Source: Nitrospirota bacterium
GTDB taxonomy: Bacteria > Nitrospirota > Nitrospiria > Nitrospirales > Nitrospiraceae
Assembly (NCBI GenBank): GCA_030682135.1
Contig: JAUXQT010000104.1
Coordinates: 1-64,000 of the forward strand
Length of the DNA: 64,000 nucleotides
Direction: 5' to 3'
Each line of letters opens with the position of its first letter. The stretch's first letter is position 1. A program made the position numbers and the translations under genes. The notes under the pieces were generated by a model. The model searched no databases and was not told where the DNA came from. It saw only the letters and a list, made by a program, of their open reading frames with translations. Positions 35,012 through 43,807 of this stretch are shown one piece after another.

Positions 35012-36138
35012 CGGAAGGCCTCAGTGGTAGCCATCACTTCCGTGAGGCAAGCAGCAACTTGCGCGACCTGACCTGACGTCATCGTAGTAAAGAACGGGAG
35101 CGCAATTGTTCGATCACTGATGTGTTCGGTAACAGGGAAATCCCCTGTCTTAAAACCGAACTGCTCGACATAAAATGGCTGCAAATGAATGGGGGCGAAA
35201 TAGCTGTTACAGCCAATCCCGTTGTCTCGCAAAGCAAGAAGGATGCGATTCCGATCAGCGCGGGTAAAGCGATCCGCCAGCCGCACAACATAAACGAACC
35301 AGCTGAGGCGCCCTTGTCGCGGGCCCATAGGTAACAAGAGGTCAGCAAAATGGCCGAGTTGCTCACGGTACATATCGGCAACTGCGGCACGCTTTGCGAG
35401 GATCTCCTCGATCCTCGACAACTGAGCAAGCCCGAGGGCGCAGTGAATATCGCTCAGCCGATAATTGAACCCTAACCTCGCATGCTCCAGCCAGCCTTGA
35501 CCTTCGTCACGCCCCTGATTGCGCATGCTCCGGCAGAGAGCAGCCACATCGTCCCGATTGGTGAGGATCATTCCCCCCTCGCCCGTTGTCATTTGTTTAT
35601 TCGGATAAAAAGCCAGGCACCCTGCATCACCGAAAGATCCCGCCATCTTCCCAAAAGTCTCAGCACCGATGGCCTCGCATGAATCTTCGATCACGGCCAA
35701 CCCCCTGCGCTGGGCGATCTCACAGATACGATCCCACTCCGCACAACGGCCAAATACGTCCACGCCAAGAATCGCCTTTGTCCGTGGAGTAATGGCCGCT
35801 TCAACTTTATCAGGATCGATATTGTACGACTCAGGGTCGATATCGACGAACACCGGGCGCGCACTCTCCATCAACACACAGTTCGCCGAGGCAATGAAGC
35901 TGAATGGCGTAGTAATGACCTCGTCATTGCGCCCAATACCCAAGGCCCGCACGATAAGATGCAGCCCGCTGGTCCCACTATTTACCGCAATAGCATGCTT
36001 CACACCAATGTATTGTGCCATGGCCCGCTCGAACTCCGGCAGCTTTGGCCCCAGGCTGAGAAAATTCGATTCGAGCACATCCAGAACAGCCTTTCGCTCC
36101 AGCCAGGTCAAATCAGGCTGAGCTAGTGGTATTTTCAT
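35008..36138 (-). CDS. PglE-like DegT/DnrJ/EryC1 aminotransferase
   Basis: This PLP enzyme transfers an amino group to C4 of the UDP-4-keto-6-deoxy sugar. The 376-residue protein begins MKIPLAQPDLTW and contains AVNSGTSGLHL, IEDSCEAIGAET and the Schiff-base Lys in FYPNKQMTTGEGG (about residue 188). Length and motifs fit PglE/WbpE-type enzymes. The upstream open frame to 36195 would overlap the acetyltransferase gene and is rejected. It overlaps the dehydratase gene by 4 bp and is followed upstream by the acetyltransferase (4 bp gap). This fits a dehydrate-aminate-acetylate series. Confidence 0.92.
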   Translation of the reverse strand: MKIPLAQPDLTWLERKAVLDVLESNFLSLGPKLPEFERAMAQYIGVKHAIAVNSGTSGLHLIVRALGIGRNDEVITTPFSFIASANCVLMESARPVFVDIDPESYNIDPDKVEAAITPRTKAILGVDVFGRCAEWDRICEIAQRRGLAVIEDSCEAIGAETFGKMAGSFGDAGCLAFYPNKQMTTGEGGMILTNRDDVAALCRSMRNQGRDEGQGWLEHARLGFNYRLSDIHCALGLAQLSRIEEILAKRAAVADMYREQLGHFADLLLPMGPRQGRLSWFVYVVRLADRFTRADRNRILLALRDNGIGCNSYFAPIHLQPFYVEQFGFKTGDFPVTEHISDRTIALPFFTTMTSGQVAQVAACLTEVMATTEAFR

Positions 36139-36142
36139 TCCG

Positions 36143-36793
36143 TCAGAGCCCACGAGCCACCTCATTCGCTTTAATAATCCGAGCGGGATTCCCAACTACG
36201 ACCATCCCATCCGGCACATCTTCCCGCACGACTGAGCCCGCTCCAACAATACAGTGTTTCCCAATGGAGAGATTCGGCAGCACGACAGCGCCAATTCCAA
36301 TATGGGTGAACTCCCCCACCGTCACTCGGCCCGCTAGGCGTACTCCGGGTGAAAGGTGGACGTGCGCCCCTATCCGGCAATCGTGGTCCACCGACGCACT
36401 CGTATTCACAATGACATTATCACCGATCTCCGCATCGACGTTCACCACAACTCCTGCAACAAGCACGCAGCCAGCTCCGATTCTGACGCGACTACCCAGA
36501 AGCGAAGAAGGGTGAATGGCTGAAACCAATTCAAACCCCGCGGCACGAGCAGCATCAAATACCGCCCGACGGCGCAGGTTATCACCGAGGGCCACGAGCA
36601 TACCCTTCACACCCTCGTCGATCAGCCCTTGAAAAAGAGCACTTCCGCCCAATACCCGGTATCCCGATCGCACACCCCCCGCAAGCTCAGCACTATCATC
36701 CAAGAGACCGACAATGGTGTAGACTCCAGACTTTTCAATCACATCCAGCACAACTTTAGCGTGCCCGCCGGCACCGTATACGACAATCTTCAT
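36143..36793 (-). CDS. PglD-like sugar N-acetyltransferase (NeuD family)
   Basis: The 216-residue protein has an N-terminal Rossmann-like UDP-sugar domain (MKIVVYGAGGHAKVVLDV) and a left-handed beta-helix with hexapeptide repeats (ADIG-type) and the catalytic His in NTSASVDHDCRIG (about 135). PglD acetylates the 4-amino group to give UDP-2,4-diacetamido-2,4,6-trideoxyglucose. Sialic-acid O-acetyltransferase NeuD is related, but the neighbours favour the PglD role. It lies between pglC-like and pglE-like genes with gaps of 7 and 4 bp. ATG 36793 is used; the frame continues upstream into the pglC-like gene. Confidence 0.9.
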   Translation of the reverse strand: MKIVVYGAGGHAKVVLDVIEKSGVYTIVGLLDDSAELAGGVRSGYRVLGGSALFQGLIDEGVKGMLVALGDNLRRRAVFDAARAAGFELVSAIHPSSLLGSRVRIGAGCVLVAGVVVNVDAEIGDNVIVNTSASVDHDCRIGAHVHLSPGVRLAGRVTVGEFTHIGIGAVVLPNLSIGKHCIVGAGSVVREDVPDGMVVVGNPARIIKANEVARGL

Positions 36794-36800
36794 TGTAAGG

Positions 36801-37436
36801 TCAGACGTTTCTCTTGGTTCCAAAATCGTCATTCACCCCACCCTGACCGTACAGACCTTCGCGCCGTAAAAAAACCCCGATGGTACGAAACATGATCTTA
36901 GCATCAAGCCACAGAGTGAAATTATCCACGTACCAGATATCCAACTCAATTCGACGAGCCCAGGGCAACGCATTACGGCCATTAACCTGAGCCCATCCCG
37001 TGATACCAGGTTTTACTTCAAGCCGGCGACGCTGCAGGGAGGTATACTGACTCACTTGATACTCTAGCGTAGGGCGTGGGCCAACCAGGCTCATATCTCC
37101 CTTCAGCACGTTCACAAGTTGCGGAAGTTCATCCAGGCTCCATTTCCTGAGGAATTTACCGATTTGGGTGATTCGGTCATCATGTTCAGCGACCGTTGTC
37201 ATCAAACCCTTATCTGATGCACCCTGAACCATGGTCCGAAATTTATAAACGTTGAAAGCGCAACCCCCTCGCCCAACTCTCGGCTGAACAAATATCGCGG
37301 GCCATCCAGACTGGAATATCACTGCCAGTGTGATGCCGAGAAGCATTGGCGCGAGCAGACTCAACATAAGCGCAGATAACACACGATCACACACATTTTT
37401 AATAGCCAGCTGGAAGATTCCTCCCCTTACAGGCAT
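36801..37436 (-). CDS. PglC-like undecaprenyl-phosphate phosphosugar transferase
   Basis: The 211-residue monotopic enzyme moves a phosphosugar from UDP-sugar to undecaprenyl phosphate, the committed step of glycan assembly. One hydrophobic re-entrant helix ([22 protein letters not shown], about 19-41) is followed by the family motifs FNVYKFRTM, the catalytic Asp-Glu dyad in [20 protein letters not shown] and [23 protein letters not shown] completes the bacterial-sugar-transferase signature. The small size matches PglC, not the long WbaP/WcaJ forms. It overlaps the glycosyltransferase upstream by 10 bp. Confidence 0.92.
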   Translation of the reverse strand: MPVRGGIFQLAIKNVCDRVLSALMLSLLAPMLLGITLAVIFQSGWPAIFVQPRVGRGGCAFNVYKFRTMVQGASDKGLMTTVAEHDDRITQIGKFLRKWSLDELPQLVNVLKGDMSLVGPRPTLEYQVSQYTSLQRRRLEVKPGITGWAQVNGRNALPWARRIELDIWYVDNFTLWLDAKIMFRTIGVFLRREGLYGQGGVNDDFGTKRNV

Positions 37437-38605
37437 ACATTCCCGGCTTCTAGTAAACGGCGGTAATGCCCCTCAATAGAAGCACACATGCGGGTTTCGT
37501 TAAAATACCGCTCGACACGCTGGCGGCCTGCGGTACCGAAGCGCCGTCTTTTATTCTCATCCGCGAGCAGACCTAGCACCCGCCCAGCAAAACTCTGCGC
37601 ATCATCAGGGGGGACTAGATAGCCCGTGACACCATCCTCTATGACCTCAGCTACCGGCCCGATGAAGCTGCCTACCGTCGGCTTTCCCATCGCCATGGCT
37701 TCCGCAAACACCACGCCAAAACCTTCCCGTTTCGTCGGCAGCACAAACACATCCATGGCTTCCATCAGATCTGGAATATCGTCCCGATGCCCAAGAAAAG
37801 AAATATGGGGCGCAACTCCAAGCTCATCAGCACGTTTCTCCAAGGCAGCTCGAATCGGCCCTTCACCTACAATAAGAAATTGCACGTCTTGTCGCTCAGC
37901 CAGAATGTGAGCCGCCATCTCAAGGAAGCAATCCATGCCTTTATCAGGAACCAGCCGAGCGACAGTCCCGACAACCCGGCTCAGCGGGCTTACACCCAAC
38001 GCCGCACGAAGAGTACCAGGTCCAGATTTCGAAGGCGAGAACTTCTGCAGGTCAAGGCCCATCGACACAGTGACAAGCTTTTCTGGAGTATTGACCACAT
38101 GTTCTCTCAATCCGTCAGCCCGTACACTCTCCGTATCTACAATAATCAGATCCGTGAGACGGGCCATCCATCGCTCAATCGCAACATAGCACCACCGTAT
38201 CGCTGGAGGGAGATGTGAGTGAAAAGGAAAAGCATGAGCCGTATGAATGACGATTGGCACTCCTGCGAGGCGGGCAGCAAGCCGTCCAACCACACCAGCC
38301 TTGGATGTCTGTGTATGAACAATGTGTGGCCGGAGCCGGCGAATCAGGCTCCATAACTTTAAGATAGCCACCACATCCTGGACGGGGCTTACGGTTCTTG
38401 CTATCGGAACATGGTATATACGCGTACCTGAGACTTCCTGGCAGGGAAGACCATCTGGAGCATCAGGCTGAGCTCCTGTTGAACAAGCGATCGCCACCTC
38501 ATATCCACGAAGACGCAAGTACTGCGCGAGCGGAGAGATAAACGCGTGGGCTGTCAGCGCGATCGTACAAACGTGCAGCACTCGGACATGACCTATCGGG
38601 ACCAT
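37427..38605 (-). CDS. GT4 glycosyltransferase (PglA-like position)
   Basis: The 392-residue GT-B protein has the N-terminal VRVLHVCTIALTAH, a nucleotide-binding region with VGTVARLVPDKG (about 212) and the EX7E donor-site motif in REGFGVVFAEAMAMGKP (about 295). In the Pgl pathway the analogous gene adds the second sugar to undecaprenyl-linked diNAcBac; this is inferred only from position next to the pglC-like gene. The donor is not known. It starts 142 bp after the next gene upstream, so it may open a transcript of its own, and the pgl-like genes follow it. Confidence 0.87.
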   Translation of the reverse strand: MVPIGHVRVLHVCTIALTAHAFISPLAQYLRLRGYEVAIACSTGAQPDAPDGLPCQEVSGTRIYHVPIARTVSPVQDVVAILKLWSLIRRLRPHIVHTQTSKAGVVGRLAARLAGVPIVIHTAHAFPFHSHLPPAIRWCYVAIERWMARLTDLIIVDTESVRADGLREHVVNTPEKLVTVSMGLDLQKFSPSKSGPGTLRAALGVSPLSRVVGTVARLVPDKGMDCFLEMAAHILAERQDVQFLIVGEGPIRAALEKRADELGVAPHISFLGHRDDIPDLMEAMDVFVLPTKREGFGVVFAEAMAMGKPTVGSFIGPVAEVIEDGVTGYLVPPDDAQSFAGRVLGLLADENKRRRFGTAGRQRVERYFNETRMCASIEGHYRRLLEAGNVCL

Positions 38606-38747
38606 TGATCGTACGTAAGCTCCGCTTTCATCCGGAACAGAAATAACGTCACAGTCTCAAAAGGTGCAAATTTCCCCAAATCTGAAACGGTCCAGGCAAC
38701 GAGCTCAATGAAGTCCTTCCCGCAACCAACGGGCTACCGCCCCCCTA

Positions 38748-39647
38748 CTATCTACCGGAAGTACCGATGAACTCATCGTGGCTCACTATTTGTAGTCGGG
38801 CCAAAACCTTCCCCCATTCAAAAATTTCCACTTCACCCACAGGGACGGCACGACGCTGAAGGACAAGTCGGCTCAGACCGGACACTGTGGCCAAGATATC
38901 AGCAAGCATCTTTCCTGCCTGTAGTAGCGGCCCGATAAAAACACACCAATAGTTCCCTCTCCTGATACTCTCGCGGATCAGTGACTTGGAAAGAGAAAAT
39001 CTGGCTGGTACCGTTTTCCATATCGAGAAGGCCCCCTCTCGATATCCCAAGAGGACCATCGGCAGGCAGGTAAACGTACTGCTATCGTACGTGCGCATGA
39101 GCAAGTCCTGATCCTCCGCCCTGAATACATCGACTCTATAACGATGCCTCCTGAACCATTCAAGCTTCCCCATCCAGGTCGGATGTGGCAAATAGAAGCC
39201 AACCCATGGTTGCTCGCATATATCGGCATGAGATTCCCTGAACGGTCGTACTCCTCGAACAGCCCCGTCACCGGTAAACACAATTGCACGAGTGCCTAGC
39301 AAGTCAACGCTGGGATTATCTTCGAGATAGTGGACCTGGCGCTCGAGTCGCTCAGGGAAACAGATATCATCGCCGTCCATTCTGGCGAGATATTTCCCCT
39401 TGCTCAAATCAATAGCTTGATTAAGTCTGGCTGCAAGCCCGGCGCGCCTTCCATCAGCGACAAGCCGAATTCTTGGGTCACAAAATTTCCGTGCAACAGA
39501 CAGAGTGGAATCGGTGGAGCCATCATCGATCAAGAGGAGTTCCCACTCGACATAAGACTGGAACAAGACCGAACGAACGGCAGAAGCCAAGGTCTTCTCA
39601 GTATTGAAAATCGGCATTGCAATGCTGATAAGAGGAGTTGCTGTCAT
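38748..39647 (-). CDS. GT2 family glycosyltransferase
   Basis: The 299-residue GT-A protein shows the family start TPLISIAMPIFNTEKTLASA, the DDGSTDST nucleotide-binding segment and the metal-binding ARMDGDDICFPERLERQ (about 90). The C-terminal ~60 residues contain a hydrophobic helix (WCVFIGPLLQAGKMLADI) that may contact the membrane. It transfers an unknown sugar with inversion. It lies 83 bp downstream of the GT11 gene in the same direction. GC use is close to its neighbours. Confidence 0.85.
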   Translation of the reverse strand: MTATPLISIAMPIFNTEKTLASAVRSVLFQSYVEWELLLIDDGSTDSTLSVARKFCDPRIRLVADGRRAGLAARLNQAIDLSKGKYLARMDGDDICFPERLERQVHYLEDNPSVDLLGTRAIVFTGDGAVRGVRPFRESHADICEQPWVGFYLPHPTWMGKLEWFRRHRYRVDVFRAEDQDLLMRTYDSSTFTCLPMVLLGYREGAFSIWKTVPARFSLSKSLIRESIRRGNYWCVFIGPLLQAGKMLADILATVSGLSRLVLQRRAVPVGEVEIFEWGKVLARLQIVSHDEFIGTSGR

Positions 39648-39730
39648 GATTATTCAATCACCTGACTAAAACCGAGACCTTCCATCCGGCCTGGCGGGTG
39701 AATCCGTTATGAGATCCCTAGACATGGCCT

Positions 39731-40597
39731 TTACAGCTTAATCCACCCATCGGGTAGGAGATCGCGAGCATCCAAGTCCCCACTGCTAAACCATCGTTGA
39801 GGGGCAATGACAATCTTGACTGGGCTTGGATTGAGCCATGCTGCCCACCAACTGAATGAGCTATTCGCGATAATATGATGCTGGCACAGGCCCATCATGC
39901 GCATGTCTTTGTACGAAGTAGCCCCTCGGTTGTGATCGACAAATGTAACCCGATCCGACAAACCAAGATTATTTTTTGCCCAGGCCAGATCGTCGGAGAA
40001 CACAAAGAACCAAGGAGCACTGACCTCGTTGAAGATCCGCCTCATCGCCAACTTGTAATATTCAAGACCGACAAACCCAAGCACTTTGCTTGTTGCCTGA
40101 CTTGCCACATAATCGCCTCGGCGGATGTGGATCGAAACTGAATTGACCTGACCAATCAGCCTCGCAAGCTCTAGATTCTTATCAAGGAGATCGCTCGAGA
40201 AAGTGAACTCCTCACGAATCTCGGCCGCGCAAGATTCAAAATACTTGCTCGACTGCCAATATCCGTCCAGATATAGAGGCGGAGTATTGCCGAAAAATCC
40301 GACGTCGAAACAAAAGTTGCGCTCCAGACAATATGATTTCTTGCCCAAACCGCACCTCTCTCGTACAAACTTTGCGATCCGAGGGCTGAGCCCAACCAAT
40401 TGCGACACCTCCGCGACGCTAGCTATCTCAGCCTTAATATCAAATAGCTCTAACTCATACCCATTATGGAGGCCATAATTATTGAAGCCTGAGATATCCA
40501 GCTTGAGCTGACAACCATTCGCGAGCGCCAGCGCTCTGCCTGCGGCATACTGAAACATCTGGTTTCCGAGCCCACCAATTACTCTTACAATGATCAC
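39731..40597 (-). CDS. Alpha-1,2-fucosyltransferase-like protein (GT11)
   Basis: The 288-residue protein starts with a GTG (MIIVRVIGGLGNQMFQYAAGR). It carries the GT11 motifs HIRRGDYV (HxRRxD, about residue 146) and SNSSFSWWAAWLN (about 240). GT11 enzymes usually transfer fucose from GDP-fucose with inversion in an alpha-1,2 link. A GDP-mannose 4,6-dehydratase gene lies at 42,842-43,807, but a GDP-fucose synthase (Fcl) is not seen, so the donor could also be another GDP-6-deoxyhexose. The AT content is a little higher than in the pgl-like block. Confidence 0.9.
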   Translation of the reverse strand: MIIVRVIGGLGNQMFQYAAGRALALANGCQLKLDISGFNNYGLHNGYELELFDIKAEIASVAEVSQLVGLSPRIAKFVRERCGLGKKSYCLERNFCFDVGFFGNTPPLYLDGYWQSSKYFESCAAEIREEFTFSSDLLDKNLELARLIGQVNSVSIHIRRGDYVASQATSKVLGFVGLEYYKLAMRRIFNEVSAPWFFVFSDDLAWAKNNLGLSDRVTFVDHNRGATSYKDMRMMGLCQHHIIANSSFSWWAAWLNPSPVKIVIAPQRWFSSGDLDARDLLPDGWIKL

Positions 40598-40625
40598 AGT
40601 CCGCTACCGACTAATTGCCCACACC

Positions 40626-41903
40626 TCACGCGGGACTCTTTTTCAGTAATTGCTGAAAAAGCTGCTCGTACTGAATCGCTATCGTTTTCCACGTGTAACC
40701 CTCAGACCAATTCTTTTTCCCCGCCGCTCCAAGTGTTGCCAGCCTGTCTTTCTGTTGCATGAGCTCGGCCATCGACTGGGCCAACACACCTTCATCAACT
40801 CTGGTATAGCCTCTTTCATCAACAGTGGACGGGCACATCACACCAGCCCCGGTCCAACGAGCAATCTCTTCAGCATTTCCCACTTTAACGGACAAAAACG
40901 GCGTGCCCGCCGCCGCAGACTCGTACAGAACCAATGGGGAATATTCAATATTCGATGCGAACACAAATAGATCTGCAGCCATAAATGCCTGCGTCAGCTC
41001 TGGCCTCGAAAAGTTCGTTATCAACACCTGTTTGTTTGCTTGTGACGCATTGATGCGACTTGCAATTTTCTTAGGGGTAGCACCCGTACCAAGAAACATC
41101 TTCCAGATACGCCCACATGAATACTGCATCCCATAAGTCCTTACCAGACCGATACACTTACTGACCAACCCGCTAAGGCTGAGATCCACCCCCTGAACAT
41201 CATTTCCATTGAGGATCAACGTGGCATGTTGCCCCTCACCCAAAGTTAACCTTGAAAAGGCATTCGCAAGCTCAAGATGCCCTTTTAGCCCGGTAAAGCT
41301 TCCCACCGTAAGGAACAGAAAAGATGTCTCCGGTATGCCATGTCGCACTCTAAATGAAGCATCCGAAGCAACATTGAAGACCTCTTCACTTGCGCCAACG
41401 GGAATGATGGAGAGATTCTCAATCCCATGCGCCCGCGCAAAGTCAATATCGCGATACTGTGTAGAATGAAACACGAGGTGGTTGATCTTCCGCAATACTC
41501 CGGGCAATTGCTGGAAGTATTTCGCATACGCTGGCACATAGAAATCTGAAAATCCACAAGGGACAAAAACCTTCTGGCATTTAATCCTATCCAGGACTGG
41601 CCACAACGCATCAAACGTCCACTGCTGTGCCGCCATGATCATGACGGCATCGAAATTACCCGCCACTGCATACTCCTGATACGCCTCAATCTCACCGGCC
41701 ATTCCGCTCACAAAATTCCCCGAAACATTAAACTCTTTGATCTCTACCCCGTGAAGCATGTCGAAGTCACGTGCAGGCAATTTAGTCGTTGCCACTATCA
41801 CCTGGTGGCCCCTGGCGACTAACCGTTCAGCGACCTGACGCATCACTTCCTGAACGCCACCCACACTCGGCGCATAAAATTGGCAAGCAAACAATATCCG
41901 CAC
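40626..41903 (-). CDS. GT4 family glycosyltransferase
   Basis: The 425-residue GT-B protein starts at GTG 41903 (MRILFACQFYAPSVGGVQEVM). It has a glycosyltransferase-4-like N-domain, LFLTVGSFTGLKGHLEL in the second domain and the EX7E motif in NIEYSPLVLYESAAAG (about 330). The C-terminal ~40 residues are charged. It lies 28 bp upstream of the GT11 gene and probably shares its transcript. The donor sugar is unknown. An insertion of about 30 residues (SLSGLVSKCIGLVRTYGM, about 235-265) is not usual in short GT4 proteins. Confidence 0.85.
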   Translation of the reverse strand: MRILFACQFYAPSVGGVQEVMRQVAERLVARGHQVIVATTKLPARDFDMLHGVEIKEFNVSGNFVSGMAGEIEAYQEYAVAGNFDAVMIMAAQQWTFDALWPVLDRIKCQKVFVPCGFSDFYVPAYAKYFQQLPGVLRKINHLVFHSTQYRDIDFARAHGIENLSIIPVGASEEVFNVASDASFRVRHGIPETSFLFLTVGSFTGLKGHLELANAFSRLTLGEGQHATLILNGNDVQGVDLSLSGLVSKCIGLVRTYGMQYSCGRIWKMFLGTGATPKKIASRINASQANKQVLITNFSRPELTQAFMAADLFVFASNIEYSPLVLYESAAAGTPFLSVKVGNAEEIARWTGAGVMCPSTVDERGYTRVDEGVLAQSMAELMQQKDRLATLGAAGKKNWSEGYTWKTIAIQYEQLFQQLLKKSPA

Positions 41904-42012
41904 TTGGGGGAGCCTCTAGCGATTTAGCTTGTCACAGGAAGAATGAGGAGACACAACAGAAAGAGCATGTGGCACCAACGCTTACACCTTCCACAACCGC
42001 ACCGGCCGCTAT

Positions 42013-42028
42013 GGGGACAGGAGTCCCC
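42013..42028 (-). terminator. Short hairpin downstream of a GT2 gene
   Basis: GGGGAC and GTCCCC flank a 4-base loop (AGGA), 44 bp after the GT2 stop codon on the minus strand. No T-run follows. It may be a weak terminator or mRNA end in the 168-bp gap between the two glycosyltransferase genes. Confidence 0.25.
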
Positions 42029-42071
42029 GGCTTTGACTTGCGATGTTCGAGCGATATGACGAACAAAATCA

Positions 42072-42827
42072 TTATGGGATTAATGACTTTTGTCGAAATC
42101 CCAACGCTTGAGCTAGTGTATTTATTATCTCATTTAGCAATTCCAGCATTCGGGAAATGCGATACAGGGGAACTCCAAGATTATCCTTCCTGATATCTCT
42201 CATTTCGGCAATCGCTCTGGCTTGATTACTTGAAAACCCGCCTCGATGGTGCGTGGCGATCACAAAATCCGTCACTCTAAAGCGATGCCCGTCAAGATAT
42301 AACCTCAAGAATAAATCATAGTCTGCCGCAATACGAAACTGCTCCCTGAATGCATACTTCTTTTGCAGCACAGTCGCGACGAACGTAGATAAATGAGGAA
42401 CCGTGTTGAAGAAATATAGTCGCCACAACGAAGGCCTTAGCTTATCGAGCCTGGCACCACTCTGCGAGAATACCTCACTCTGGCAACTCAAAATATCAGG
42501 ATTTTCTGTAGCAAGCAGTCGTTTGGCGTGGTTAAATCCATCGGCTAAGATGTAATCATCCCCGTTGAGGAACAACACATATTGACCATCGGCTAATTCC
42601 GCGCCCTTGTTCATGGCATTGTAGATTCCACCGTCCTTCTCAGAAACTAACACATCAACCACATGTCGGTAGCGTGCAATCACTGAGAGCGTCCCGTCGT
42701 TGGATTCTCCATCGATTATAATGTATTGCACATCAGGGGTTTTGATTGCCTCAATAGAATTAAGCGTACGCTCAATTGTGGAGGCACAGTTTCTGGTAAC
42801 AGTGATAATCGACAGGAGAGGCTGCAT
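42072..42827 (-). CDS. GT2 family glycosyltransferase (WcaE-like)
   Basis: The 251-residue GT-A protein begins MQPLLSIITVTRNCASTIE, followed by IIDGESNDGT (nucleotide site) and FLNGDDYI (metal DxD variant, about 95). It matches the short WcaE/PgaC-like group without membrane segments. ATG 42827 is used; the frame runs 30 codons further, into the dehydratase gene, and is rejected. The stop is followed by 168 bp without a gene, so this may end a transcript. The donor and acceptor are unknown. Confidence 0.85.
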   Translation of the reverse strand: MQPLLSIITVTRNCASTIERTLNSIEAIKTPDVQYIIIDGESNDGTLSVIARYRHVVDVLVSEKDGGIYNAMNKGAELADGQYVLFLNGDDYILADGFNHAKRLLATENPDILSCQSEVFSQSGARLDKLRPSLWRLYFFNTVPHLSTFVATVLQKKYAFREQFRIAADYDLFLRLYLDGHRFRVTDFVIATHHRGGFSSNQARAIAEMRDIRKDNLGVPLYRISRMLELLNEIINTLAQALGFRQKSLIP

Positions 42828-42841
42828 GGATCTTTGTTTCG

Positions 42842-43807
42842 CTAGGGTACTGCTTCCCCGTATTCCGCCGATACCAACCTGGGGATAAGTTCTGGTAGCA
42901 GCGTTGACGCACTCCACCCCAGTATCTTTTTGGCTTTACCTGGATCGCCTGCACTGTAGGTGATGTCCAGGGGACGGAAAAGGGCCGTATCGCTCTTAAC
43001 AAAATTCTGCCAGTCGAGCCCCAATGTTCCAAATGCGAGCGACACAAAGTCAGAAAGAGGAGCAGAGTGCCCTGTCGCAATGACAAAGTCATCAGGGGCC
43101 TCAGCCTGAAGCATGCGCCACATAGCCTCCACGTATTCAGGAGCCCAACCCCAATCACGGACGATATCGAGGCGCCCAAGGGTCAGTGTTTCCTTGGCCC
43201 CTTTGGAGATGCGACAGGCTGTTGCGACGATTTTCCTGGTAACGAACCGAGTTGGACGCAATGGGGATTCGTGATTGAAAAGTATCCCGTTACAGGCAAA
43301 CAAACCATAGGCTTCGCGATAGTTCGTAACTAACCAGTGTGCCGAGGCCTTGGCAACGCCATAAGGACTGCGCGGACGGAATGGTGTGCTCTCAGTCGCA
43401 CACTGCTGGCCAACATCCCCGAAACACTCGCTTGAACTGGCGTGATAGACCTTTATAGGTTTACCCACAAAGCGGACAGCCTCAAGCATGTTCAATGCGC
43501 CGAGCGATACGCTCTCCATTGTTTCTGCCGGCTGATCAAACGACAGCCCCACGGAACTCTGGCCAGACAAGAAATATACCTCGTCCGGGTCACTCCGGAT
43601 GAGACTGTTCAGCACACTCCTGAAGTCGGTCTGCGCCATCGATAGCGGCGTCACACGTCCCAATATGCCAAGCGCTTTCAGGTTGTCCAGGCCCGCGACC
43701 TGAACGTCACGCGAGGTACCCCACACCTGATACCCCTTGCCGAGAAGCAACCTGGCAAGATAGGCACCGTCCTGCCCCGACACACCACAGATTAGCGCTC
43801 TCTTCAC
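42842..43807 (-). CDS. gmd: GDP-mannose 4,6-dehydratase-like enzyme
   Basis: The 321-residue extended SDR enzyme has the NAD motif CGVSGQDGAYLA at the N-terminus, HASSSECFGDV (active-site Ser/Thr and Glu) and SPYGVAKASAHW with the YxxxK pair, plus the Gmd-type NHESPLRPTRFVTRKI substrate loop. The start is GTG 43807, which overlaps the upstream stop (GTGA); an earlier frame start at 43870 is rejected. The product GDP-4-keto-6-deoxymannose can lead to GDP-fucose, GDP-rhamnose or GDP-perosamine. None of the usual next enzymes (Fcl, Rmd, Per) is found next to it. GDP-mannose comes from manC. Confidence 0.87.
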   Translation of the reverse strand: MKRALICGVSGQDGAYLARLLLGKGYQVWGTSRDVQVAGLDNLKALGILGRVTPLSMAQTDFRSVLNSLIRSDPDEVYFLSGQSSVGLSFDQPAETMESVSLGALNMLEAVRFVGKPIKVYHASSSECFGDVGQQCATESTPFRPRSPYGVAKASAHWLVTNYREAYGLFACNGILFNHESPLRPTRFVTRKIVATACRISKGAKETLTLGRLDIVRDWGWAPEYVEAMWRMLQAEAPDDFVIATGHSAPLSDFVSLAFGTLGLDWQNFVKSDTALFRPLDITYSAGDPGKAKKILGWSASTLLPELIPRLVSAEYGEAVP

